The translations under genes were made by a program, and so were the position numbers. Shown here in pieces: positions 33,000-42,870 of a stretch of 64,000 nt of DNA (position 1 is its first letter; each line of letters opens with the position of its first letter). Source of the DNA: Lycorma delicatula (Eukaryota; Arthropoda; Insecta; Hemiptera; Fulgoridae); the NCBI RefSeq assembly GCF_047948215.1, contig NC_134462.1, positions 113,163,937-113,227,936 on the forward strand, in the 5' to 3' direction. Under the pieces are notes generated by a model, which saw nothing but the letters and a program-made list of their open reading frames with translations, was not told where the DNA came from and ran no database searches.

Positions 33000-34075
33000 C
33001 CCGGAGCTGGAACCGCAATTAAGCATAACTCAGCTCGGGGAGGTAATACTCTGGTCTCTTTTCACGTATTTGCGTTTTATAAAGTCTATTTCAGTGCTAT
33101 TTTTGAGCCGGTGGTCGAGTGTGTACCTTCCTAAGTTTAACAACCTTGCTGTCTGAGAACTGTTACAAGGGTTTTGCGCCTTTATTGTTGATACGATTCA
33201 TCTCCATTTCACGGGGATTCAGAGTGTTTTGGCGCACGATTTGTTCGAATATCCGCCTCAACGCGGTGAAAAGAGTGGCAACGACTCCTGGTCGCTACTA
33301 TAAACAAAGGGGGCCTTCCCCTTAGTCCTGCTCGCGGTCTTTTAGAGCGGGGGCCGTAACCTGTAACTTGATCTTTGATTTGACGTATTTGATCCAGTAA
33401 TGGAGAAGAGGTGCAAAGAGTGACAGGATAATACAGAAGGTCTCCAGCTCCCCGAGGCTAACTGCGGGTAGCGTCACTCTTGTGGGCTTGTACCCAACAT
33501 TTCTTGAAAGAAGGAATACAGTAAACATCTTGTTCGTATACTGTTAGATCAAAGAATCTCAAAACACGACCGATTTTAGAGAGGTAGGTAAAAGTCGGTA
33601 AAAGTTTAGAGAGGTAGGAGGAGGGGGCCGGAGATTTTACCTTCGACCTCCTCAAACATTGGTTCTGACAATGGTGGTTCGGGATTGGATGTAGGAGTGA
33701 CCAACCGGGAGGGTATGAACCCAATTGTTGAAGCTACGAGGTGTTGTCACCAACTCGACCTAACCAAGACCCACCTTGGATCTTGGTCGTAACAGTTGCC
33801 TGCGTTTAACTGGGTCCCCCGAGGGAGCTCCAGCCGGGTCTCGGTTTTAACACTCGTGGGCGACGGAATCCTCGTGTCTTATCATCCGCAGGAGGCTGTC
33901 CATCACCCCCCCTCGCTACCTCGTCGTCCCTGCCTTTGTGCTGTAGAATCGTTTTTATTTATATTGACACAACCCTGAATTAGTCGACTCCAGATGGCAT
34001 GTTTGGTGCAATCTAGTCTATATCGTGGGGTCCAGTTAGTTGTTCACAGATGCCTCTTTCAACCACCCACCGTCG
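33000..34075. other. GC-rich 1-kb stretch, unidentified (probable element)
   Basis: The stretch is much richer in GC and CpG than the surroundings. It contains phrases such as cacccctcccggagctggaa, ggagggggccggagatttta and gggtcccccgagggagctcc. Short frames of 60-88 codons exist on both strands but none shows a domain I recognise. The repeated gagaggtagg phrase at 33580-33625 is a local duplication. On the minus strand a short frame MFEEVEGKIS starts near 33657, which might be the start of a retrotransposon ORF1. A 5' untranslated region of a LINE or a decayed LTR is possible; I cannot decide. Confidence 0.4.
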
Positions 34076-35299
34076 ATTTCTCTTTAAATTGCTTAAAACT
34101 CTGTAGCATATCGCAATAAATAATGTTTAATGTAGTAAAAAACTTATTTTTTTGTGGTTCCTATATATACAACTTTTCAAATACTCGTACAAAATTTTTC
34201 TATCGAAATAAATATTGCAATCTTTTCTTTAACAACTTAACAGTTACAAGTTATATAATCGGTTGTATGATTTATATTATACATCTATAATGATCGCATT
34301 AAAAGAAATAATAAGAGTATAATATATAATTATATTAAAATATACACGCGTATAAAAATGAAGTTTAAAAGATTCTAAAATAATTTTTAAAAAAATGTGA
34401 AGCACTGAAAAGAAAAATGAGATTCTATTGAAGATAAGTTTTACCCTCAAAAAAAAAAACACAATTCCGGCCAATATATCGCCGCAAGGGAATACACGAG
34501 CAGCGCAGCAACTCTCTATTGATGAGTAAAGTTAGTATATTGGAAAAGACGGAAGCAATGAAGGGCTGAAATAAAGGTTTTTCCCTGATCTATACATACA
34601 GTAGTCATCAATAAAGAAAGGGTCGCTCGGTGTTCGGTGCCCCTCGGCATCCAAATGAAGAAGAAGAAGAACAAAGTATAAGTAGAAGAAGATGAACAGT
34701 TAAAAGAGAACGAAGAAGAAGAAAAAAGGATGAACTAACTCCCAACGATCATCACGCGCTGTTGGCCAACTGCGTCGTCAACCGTTCAGTAGTATGACAC
34801 CGAAATAATAGAGATGACATCAGGCTTTAATGAAACTCTCTCCGACATTTCATACCCTTAGGTGTACTGCAATACAAGCTCTCTACATTACGACCAACAC
34901 TACCCACACTAAAGCCATTATTTACCGCTTAAGATAACTAGGTACACATTATTTCTTGTTATGATACAGCTATATGGAATTAAAATAATTAAATACATTT
35001 AAAAAAAATTACAGTTTTAAATAGAATACAGTTAATACAGATTTTTTTTCAAATTAATTGTTTTCTCTTCTTTTTTCGTTACTAAAATTTTATTCGCTAA
35101 TTATACTTAATCACAATGTATTATAAAAAAAAAGAATAATAAAAATAATTATCTACCTAAATGACTGTAACAGATCAGCTTAAAACCACTATCCACAATC
35201 CACAACTTAGAAAGCTCTAATGGTACAATATATCATTTATATTAAAGTGTTTTTACAGACTTTTCAAAGAAAATTACCGTATTACTTCCAGTCGCACGG
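34076..35299. other. AT-rich spacer with a purine-rich patch
   Basis: A GAA-rich purine tract lies at about 34655-34735 (aagaagaagaagaac and similar). No recognisable gene. Otherwise AT-rich. Confidence 0.5.
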
Positions 35300-35520
35300 T
35301 GTGATTGGAGAGTGGGGGTGAAATGTAATTTTCTTTACGTTTTCACGCATTAAAAGTACGAAAATACCAGATGTATGAAATTTATGGCTCGATTATGTCC
35401 AAAATTACCCGATCAATTTCGTTGAAATTTAAGTATGATGAAGTAGTGTACCTAAAGTTGTGTATGTAAAAATTTTATGAAGATTGGTTGAGCGTTTTCT
35501 GAGTTACGCTCAATTTAATG
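35300..35520 (+). repeat. Dispersed repeat X, copy 2
   Basis: Carries ttttctttacgtttt, a following gaaaatacca block, gatgaagtagtgtacctaaa, atgaagattggttgagcgtt and acgctcaatttaat, in the order found around 4930-5140. Non-coding. Confidence 0.6.
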
Positions 35521-35534
35521 TCGACAACAGACAA

Positions 35535-35611
35535 CGTAACCTCAATTTGAGGTTATGTTTATTAGTTTAACCTTAATTTGAGTTTAACCTTAATTTGGGG
35601 TTAAACTAATT
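35535..35611. repeat. Two adjacent small hairpins
   Basis: aacctcaatttgaggtt at about 35538-35554, then ttagtttaacc (35562-35572) pairing with ggttaaactaa (35599-35609). The internal ttaaccttaatttg phrase is also tandemly repeated. Possibly an element end or MITE remnant. Confidence 0.6.
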
Positions 35612-35810
35612 GTTTGAACGTATGTTGTGCACTTTACTCTGAAAACCATTGTGACTCTGATTGCAAAATAGTGAGGGCGTCGGAAATGAAAAGTCGGTTT
35701 TCTTGCGCATAGCTGTGCAAGAGTCTTTTTTTTAATCTCGGTCGCATTACAAGTTTTTTTTAAATTTCTAACCATTAATACTTTTTAGAATACTTTCAGT
35801 TAGACCGTAA

Positions 35811-36298
35811 AATGTATGACATTTTTTCTCTGATTTTAAGAAAATTCAGTAAGACTCCATCTCTTTAACGGTAAAAAGTTGTTTTATTATACTGAAAGCA
35901 TGCATTTTTAATCGGCTCAAAAAAATTTAATCAATTCTAAAAAAAATCCCTTTCGGCATGCCGGAAGGCGGAGGTGATTTCAGCGGTGCTAAGTAGGGGA
36001 TAAAAAAGATTTCCACCTTAAAATTAAAAAAAACTTCAAATTTACTCAATACGGCAATGGTTTCATGAGAAAAAAGTTTCACATGATTAGCATACAAGCC
36101 CCATCTTCTTACAATTTTTGACAAAAGAAAAACCATACCCGTTGAATGGACATCTTTCCTTTTAGGTAGATTTCATAAGAAAGCAACCTATTGTAATGGG
36201 TACCATGATTAGACTTCCGGAAAATTTCGGCCTATCTTCGCGTTTCATATCCCCCAGACCTCAAAACCACCGTAAGCTCAAAAGTTTGTATATACATT

Positions 36299-36334
<36 letters not shown>

Positions 36335-37130
36335 AATATATATATATATTTCACTTCTTTGTGGACACGATAACTGCCGTAATTTTCCGCCAATCACTTT
36401 CAAATTGTTCCTTAAAAATAACTCGTCCAAAATCTCGGTCGAGTTCGTTAACGGCCAAAATCGGACCATGGGATTGGAAATGGGAGAGGCTTTTTCGAAA
36501 AAAAAAAAAATATCGCTATAACTTTCTTATGAAGTAAAATACTGAATTTGTTTAGTTCCTACTATTTTTGGAATAAGGGCCTAAAAATTATGTCAGTAAA
36601 TTTTTTTTATATCACCAACCATTGGCCCAGGGGGTGGAAAAAATGCTGATTTGAAGGAAAAAAATCATACTTCCTTTAATAGGCACAGTATCAAATAGGT
36701 TTAAAGTGGTCGTTAGTCTTCTAAATATTACCTAAAACTTTTGTCTGAAAAAATTATGATATGATCAACCCTTACGGCAAGGGATGACCAAAATGTTGCT
36801 AGAATTGTAATTAGTTGGGGTTTGTCGTATGCTAAACATATGAAACCTTTTTTCATATTAAACCATTGCCGAATTGATTAAATTTGAAGTTTTTCTTAAC
36901 TTAAAGGTGGAAATATTTTTTATTCCGTACTTAGCAACGGTAGATTCTACCTCTGCCTTCCAGCGTGACGAAAGGGATTTTTTTAGAATCGATTAAATTT
37001 TCTTTAGACGATTAAAAATGTCTGCTTTCAGTATAATAAAACAACCTTTTACCATAAGAGTGACGGAGTCTCACTGAGTTTTTGTAAAATCAGAAATAAT
37101 AAAAAATTATTTTTTTAATGTATGACAAAG
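35811..37130. mobile_element. Fold-back element or inverted pair, arms about 340 bp
   Basis: The left arm (about 35811-36150) and right arm (about 36780-37130) are inverted copies at roughly 80% identity by eye. Paired blocks include gttgttttattatactgaaa, gcatttttaatcg, atccctttcg, gatttccacctt, cttcaaattta and cggcaatggttt. The 630-bp centre contains a TA tract and moderately GC-rich, non-coding sequence. It could be a long-TIR MITE, or two head-to-head copies of one repeat. Short frames inside show no transposase. Confidence 0.7.
36297..36350. repeat. TA microsatellite
   Basis: Interrupted TA/TTTA tract in the centre of the fold-back element. Confidence 0.9.
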
Positions 37131-37559
37131 ACTTCCCTCTTTATATATTCCAATAATTCTGATATTTCAAAATGTAATCGGGTTTCAAAAAATTTGCGTA
37201 AACATATTTAATGTAAAATGTGCATTTTAAACATAATCTTTGACATTGTACTTTATTCTTAATACAAATACACACTTTTAAATACCTGGGTAAAAAAAAT
37301 TCTGCTGAACCTGAACAGTAATTCATTTACGTTTCTTCTCTAAATTACTTTTCTTATTTTTATGTAGACGCAGGTCTTAGGTTTTTAGCGAAAAAGATTT
37401 TATAAGCAAAACTTTTTTTTTTACGGTCTACCCGTATTTAAGGGTAAATAAAACTAACATTTACTTCTTACGCGAATAGTTTTATTTAATTATTAATTTG
37501 GATGATTAATTCACCATATAAACTGGAAGCTTATGCATGGGAATATGAAATGGAAATTT
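37131..37559. other. AT-rich spacer, nothing recognised
   Basis: No supported feature. Confidence 0.5.
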
Positions 37560-37655
37560 TTTTAACGCATGAAAAATATTATGCCTGATCGGGATTCAAA
37601 CCCGGGATTTCCTGTTGAAAGGCCGAGATTCTAACACTTCGGCACGGAGATCGGC
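37560..37655 (-). mobile_element. SINE family C, tail-less copy
   Basis: B box in complement (gattcaaacccgggatttcc) and head in complement (gaaaggccgagattctaaca; cggcacggagatcggc) are clear. The tail block expected at the left is missing or eroded. Confidence 0.75.
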
Positions 37656-37699
37656 AAAAGGATATTCGTTAAGAAAAGAATAAAAACTACTCCGTAATA

Positions 37700-37975
37700 T
37701 TTTTCTATTTAACCTCCAGAACCACCGTAACGCATTACTTCAGAGAACAAATGAGGATGATATATATGAATGTAAATTAAGTGTAGTCGTACAGTCTGAG
37801 GCCGACCATTCCTGAGATGTGTGGTTAATTGAAACCCAACCATCAAAGAACACCGGTATCCACGATCTAGTATTCAAATCCGTATAAAAGTACCTTTACT
37901 AGGATTTGAACCTCGACTTCGAAATCAGCCGATTTGCGATGACGAGTTCACCACTAGACCAAACCGTTGGATTAG
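37700..37975 (-). mobile_element. SINE family A, copy 6
   Basis: The left end shows the tail (ttaacctccagaaccaccgt), then gaggatgatatatatgaatg, gaccattcctgagatgtgtg and caccggtatccacgatctag. The head in complement is at the right (gagttcaccactagaccaaa). Part of the region between the B box and the cagctgattt block differs from the consensus. No clear target repeat. Confidence 0.82.
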
Positions 37976-37979
37976 GCGA

Positions 37980-39362
37980 CGACTCTGAAAATAATTCTAC
38001 TGAAACATAATGGTACACCTTACAAGGATACGTTAAACTTTAAAAAAAAAAAAAAATGTGAATGAATTTTTAATTACAATTTGTTTTAAACTAATAATTT
38101 GTAACGTTTAAAAGTCTTCATTTTATTATGAAATAAAATGTAGAACATTAAAATAAATTTTTTATTATTTTCCAGTATTTTTTATTTTATTATCTTTTTA
38201 AAAAGTTCTAAAATGTATTCATTGTTTTTCAACGGCTTATTCAGGTAGTAAATCCTATTTTATTTAAATTCATTCTATCAGCATCCTTGGAATACAATCT
38301 TTAGTAAAAATAGACTACCATTCTACATATCCTTATGAATTTTTACCTAAGAAGTCTAAAGGTAAAAATATACACTTTTTATTCTTACCTCTACTCATCT
38401 ACAGCGTAATCTCATTTTTTATTTTGTCACATCGTTTTATCTTTTTCATTTTCCTACATTTTTCTTCTACTTAAAAAGTTTTAGAATATTTCATCTTTAT
38501 TTTTATTACTGTTAATAGCAATCGTCTTGAAAAGGTTAGAAAAATATTTTATTTTGTAGTTAAAAAGTTTGTTACATTTTTATTAACGCTTAGTTTTATC
38601 CAAAACTATTTAATTTAATTTCTATTATTATTTTGGTATTCATATTTATTGGTACGTAAAACAAGTTAGATTATCATGTTACATAAATAAAAATTTGTAA
38701 GAAATTCTAATAATCAACCCCGTGATAAGATATTATGTGACGAAGATATGATAATAATTAATTTACAACCAACATTAAAATATAATCATTTCAGACACTT
38801 TAAATATTAAATTTTAAAAATATAAAAATGTTACTGCATCAGTAACTATGATGCAGTTTAGTTTATAAAACTAAAGTTTTATAAATCTCCTACACTTTTA
38901 TCTTTTTCTAACGTTATAGTTTTTAAGATTTTTATGTTTTATAATATAAAATCATACTCTAACAAATTAAAAAATATATATAAATCTTAGAGAATCAATA
39001 CCTCTTAACACACAATTGTCACATCAAATTTCATGATTGTAGGTTAAGATGTTTCTAAGACGTAAAGACAAATATAGACGCGCGTCCTACACAAAAATAT
39101 AAATACACAAACATACATGCAAAAGTTCACATTTTAATTTATCAAGAATCTTATAATACTAAAAAATACAAAAAAATCAAAATAGATTATTTTTACGCCG
39201 TTGGTAATTAATTTCCGTGTTGTTTATACAGTGTCTTACAAAGAAACTTAAGTTATATCGGAATATGTTCAACTGGTGAATAAAATCTCATATGAGGTTT
39301 GAAAACTGTTTGTATTATTTTTTTTGCTAGCGCAAAATTTCGTTCTAATTTCTGCCGAACTA
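37980..39362. other. AT-rich spacer, nothing recognised
   Basis: Low-complexity AT-rich DNA with no frames, terminal repeats or RNA gene signals that I can support. Confidence 0.55.
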
Positions 39363-39673
39363 TTTATTTTACGTTTACGTTGCAATCTGTTCAACTAGTG
39401 AACAATAAGACCTCTGTTCACGGCCCGATGAGATGAGGATGATATGTATGACATTTAAATGAGGTGTTCTACAAAACACAGGCTGATCATTCCTGAGACG
39501 TGTGGTTAATTGAAGAGAAACTATCAAAGTACACCGGTATCCATTGTCTATCGTTTAAATTCGTATAAAATCTAGTAACTTTTACTAGGATTTAACCTAA
39601 GAACCTTCGACATCGAAAATCAACTGTTAAGTGATTTCCGACGACGAGTTATCCATTTGACTAGCCCGTTATG
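39363..39673 (-). mobile_element. SINE family B, copy 3
   Basis: The left end is the family B tail in complement (acgtttacgttgcaatctgt; ggcccgatgagatgaggatg). It continues through the shared central block (gatcattcctgagacgtgtg; caccggtatccattgtctat) to the head in complement (cgagttatccatttgactag). Flanking ttctgccg at 39350-39357 and 39674-39681 could be part of a target duplication. Confidence 0.85.
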
Positions 39674-39689
39674 TTCTGCCGTAGTATAA

Positions 39690-40179
39690 AAAATATTCTT
39701 GGTTTAATTTAGAATTATTACATCTTTTGCCAGATTTATTATTTTTTTTTTTTTAAAGTCAGAATATTATTTTTAAATTGACTATATTTTCAACAATTTT
39801 CCCAGAATTAAATACTCTTCACAATTTATTACAACATTTAATAAACATTAAATTAACAAAAAAAATCGGGTGGGGATGTGTCGGGGAGTATGGCCGTTGG
39901 TTTAACATGAAACGTTACAGAACGTGGATTAAAATTTCCGAGCTCCAGACCGACCAACTTATCTGTAGAGTTGAATGGGAGAGCCACCATCCTATTTTTT
40001 TTAACAAAACTGAAAGTATGGACAATTTTATTTCCTTCATTCAGCTAAGTCTACAAATAAATTGGTCGCTCTGTATGTTAGCGGGTCACTTTTACTGAAT
40101 TGGATTGAAATAAAAAACGAGACACAGACTGCGTACTAAATTTAATTTTAACATAAAATAGACACTAAATGGTACATGA
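39690..40179. other. Spacer with an unassigned 106-codon frame
   Basis: The + frame 39778-40098 contains a moderately GC-rich core (RTWIKISELQTDQLICRVEW) that does not look like pure AT-rich chance, but I recognise no family. It has no coding neighbours and no visible splice context. Possibly a fragment of an old element protein. Confidence 0.35.
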
Positions 40180-40290
40180 TGCCGGCCTACCGGTCAGGTA
40201 TGGCATTTTCACACATATTTGGCTACAAATCATTCATCTCATCCTGTGAAGCAATACCTAACGGTCGTCCCAGAGGTTAAACACACAAAA
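40180..40290 (+). mobile_element. SINE family C, copy lacking most of the tRNA head
   Basis: Starts gatgccggcctaccggtcag, which joins the first bases of the head directly to the end of the B-box region, so about 50 bp containing the A and B boxes are missing. The body (gtatggcattttcacacata) and tail (gcaatacctaacggtcgtcc, cagaggttaaac) are normal. An A-run follows. Confidence 0.75.
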
Positions 40291-40502
40291 AAAGGTTCTA
40301 CAAAAAAAAAAAATTCGTTCGACACTGGTCTGTAGTATGAGAAATAAGAGACATAAAATATAATAAGCAGAACTGCTCGCGCCACCGGCGTCGTTCACTG
40401 AGCGCCGTTCCAGTTTTGCGACGCTCCCGAAACAGTCTCGCTTGCTCGACACCGGGAATCGGGGTACCTGTGCGTGGCTCAATACCTCCTCTTTCCAACG
40501 AT

Positions 40503-40561
40503 ATGTGTAATTTATATTTCCGGGTGGCTTTTGCGCACCCGCAAACACATAAATTACACAT
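40503..40561. repeat. Two-tier hairpin next to the left inverted repeat
   Basis: Outer stem atgtgtaatttat (40503-40515) with ataaattacacat (40549-40561), perfect. Inside is a second stem cgggtg / cacccg. It ends exactly where the long inverted repeat begins. A GC-rich stretch (40360-40500) lies just outside and has a 107-codon minus frame with no recognised domain. Confidence 0.8.
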
Positions 40562-40925
40562 AAATATTGTCCAGAATACACTTATTATTACTTACATCAA
40601 TGAATCTTGATAAACTCTGAACATAAAAAAAAGAATCACCGCGCTATCACATCTAAGTCGTGAGCTACACTGAATGGAAATGAGCGAGAGCGCCAGTTTT
40701 GGCCGATCTGTGTTCCCCTTCTCGCCAACCCACTCGCCAGTAACAAAAAATCAAAGTCGTATCAGTGAGGTAACCATGTAACTTATAAAATGTCACTGCA
40801 TTTACGTCTCTGAGAGTAATAGTTAGGGAGTTATTAAGGCAGGACGATATAGACCTTTTCGTTTCGTAAAAAAAAATTCTGTTCCCGTATGTTTCGGTAT
40901 GATTTTAAAGACGTTTCAGGTCAAA
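40562..40925. repeat. Long inverted repeat, left arm
   Basis: Inverted match to 50845-51187. Shared blocks include acacttattattactta, ctaagtcgtgagctaca, ggaaatgagcgagag, ccagttttggccgatctg, attaaggcaggacgatatag and aaagacgtttca. The arm is CpG-containing, and by eye mostly above 80% identical to its partner. It may be the end of a large element (see 40562-51187) or an independent copy of that end. Confidence 0.85.
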
Positions 40926-41784
40926 ATATTATTCTAAACCTATAAACGTTTTCTTTACGAACTACTAATATTTTTTTAAGGATTAAAAATATTTTTGTCG
41001 AAAACTCTCATGGAGATGCAGTTTTCGTATTCTTATTTACCTATTTAAAAAAATTCAATCAAGAACATGTAAAACCAGAACTTTTCCACCATAGTATTTT
41101 TACTAAGATTATTTTTCAGAATAGTTTTTTATCGTTTCAGCAAAATTCAGGGGAAATGTTTTCGATAGCCGTAAACGCTCCGAAATTGAGCGCTTCCTCC
41201 AGACCATAATTATAAGAAAATGCTTTCTTTATTTTACCAGCCGAACACTGCTAAAATTATTTCCATTCTTACTTCTCGGATGATAATATATATAAATAAC
41301 AATAGATAAAGGAGATACAAACAAGAGTCCAACCAGTTGATCAAAAAGTCAGTTTAACTCGCTTAACTTCTTAATGGTTGTATTGAAAAACTAAAGTTTA
41401 TTTTTAGCGCTTACTATTTCATAAAAAAATACCTATTTACCCAATATAGAATCTCCCCGATTTTTGAGATTACTACAAGGAGGAGTTCAAAAATTAGTTT
41501 TATAAACACAAAAAAACAAACTTTTAAAAATCTATCAATACAGAAAAAATGGAGCAAACCGGAGTTCAATAAGTTTTGTCGTTTAAAAATGGTGGTCGTC
41601 TGATGTAACACTATTTACTACAGTCTTAAAGAAAGAAGTAAAAAGGACATTATAAATGTTCCCAGTATTTTTTAGACTAATCATCCGATATTAAAAAAAA
41701 AATTGCTGTAAAACATTCATAACTAAATTCGGGTTGTAATTACTGATGAGACTAAAATCAGCTGCTAACACCAAACCATATGTA

Positions 41785-41809
41785 GTATATATATATATAT
41801 ATATATATA
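41785..41809. repeat. TA microsatellite
   Basis: Short TA tract followed by AATAATAA, just outside the left 17-bp repeat of the Penelope-like fragment. Confidence 0.9.
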
Positions 41810-41851
41810 ATAATAACTAAACTCTATTCTTTGGTTAGACAAATATAAAAA

Positions 41852-42802
41852 AAACTAAATAAGTTAGACAATTATACAAATTTAAAGAAGATTTTTTAAT
41901 GCAATTCATTAGGTCAACAACCAAACAAACAAAATAACAAAAACAAAAGCCGAAAACCTCGACGTTTCGTCCAAGATGTAGGACTTTATCAAGACAAACC
42001 ACAAATGACAAAAAACAACATCAGCAAACACTTATATACCCTCGAACACCTAATCTAATAAAAATCAAAACCCCACTAATAAAAATGTTATCATTTTCAT
42101 AGATACTTCCACCACCTTTCCAATGATAACATTAAGTTACAACCCAAACAAAAAATACTAATCCTAAATTAAATTAATAAACCTAAACAACACAAAAAAA
42201 CAACTAAAAACAACAAAAACCAATAATACACAACCCATTTTATCATTAGAAGCATTAAACATTAGCATATATATACTTAAATCAGATATGTCCGTTCATT
42301 ATTTGTAGAATTCATATCCTTTTAATATGGCTCATCTCCAATATATTTCTTTTTACGAAATTAAGTTCCCTTTCTAAAATTTTTACGTTTTTCAAAAACG
42401 AATTCAAAATCAAATTTATGTTTTTTGGCTTTTTCATGCTTATTCAATGCAGTAATTTCATTTTTCCTATATTTATGTGCCTCAATTCTTTTTTTTAAAT
42501 ATTGAGATGTTTGTCCAATATAACATGCTGAATAACCATTACATGGTACATTGTACACAACATTAGACCGAAAATTTTGCTTCTTTGTTGGCGCCTTTAA
42601 TTTAAAAAAAAATGTTACCAATCGTATTGTACCTACTATGAGCCACCATCATCTATTTTTAAAAACTTTTTGAATATTTTCATACAAATCAGGAACATAT
42701 GGAAGCGCCAAATATTCTTTTTCAAATTCTCTTTTTTTATATGAAAACGTATGACTTACATTAGAAAATTTTCTATTAATTTGGATAAGTTTCTAACTTA
42801 TT

Positions 42803-42808
<6 letters not shown>
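41852..42808 (-). mobile_element. Penelope-like retroelement, 3' portion
   Basis: Contains the GIY-YIG end of the element's protein (42361-42790), followed on the minus strand by AC-rich non-coding DNA that holds a typical Penelope-type 3' phrase (in complement cctcgacgtttcgtccaaga and ggactttatcaagac). A perfect 17-bp inverted repeat closes the segment: aaactaaataagttaga at 41852-41868 and its complement at 42792-42808. TA tracts abut both sides. Inverted terminal arrangements are known in Penelope elements. The reverse transcriptase domain is absent, so the copy is 5'-truncated. Confidence 0.78.
42361..42790 (-). pseudogene. Penelope-like protein C-terminus with GIY-YIG endonuclease
   Basis: Upstream, FSYKKREFEKEYLALPYVP and DLYENIQKVFKN give the region after the reverse transcriptase. 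A 1-nt shift around the T-run at about 42602-42612 separates an HSRYNTIGNIFFKLK phrase from the next part. The final open stretch (42361-42621) carries NVVYNVPC, then YIGQTSQYLKKRIEAHK, the GIY-YIG nuclease core with its conserved arginine region, and NKHEKAKKHKFDFE. In intact elements this domain provides endonuclease activity for target-primed integration. One frameshift and the missing reverse transcriptase make it dead. Confidence 0.85.

Positions 42809-42811
<3 letters not shown>

Positions 42812-42863
<52 letters not shown>
42812..42863. repeat. TA microsatellite
   Basis: About 50 bp of TA immediately beyond the right 17-bp repeat of the Penelope-like fragment; such elements often insert near or carry simple repeats. 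Confidence 0.95.

Positions 42864-42869
<6 letters not shown>

Positions 42870-42870
<1 letters not shown>

Noticed and set aside
40258..40581. Two overlapping minus-strand frames (87-107 codons) in GC-rich DNA
   Set aside because: No recognised domain; the GC-rich stretch and hairpin explain the absence of stops. Kept only as context of the hairpin.
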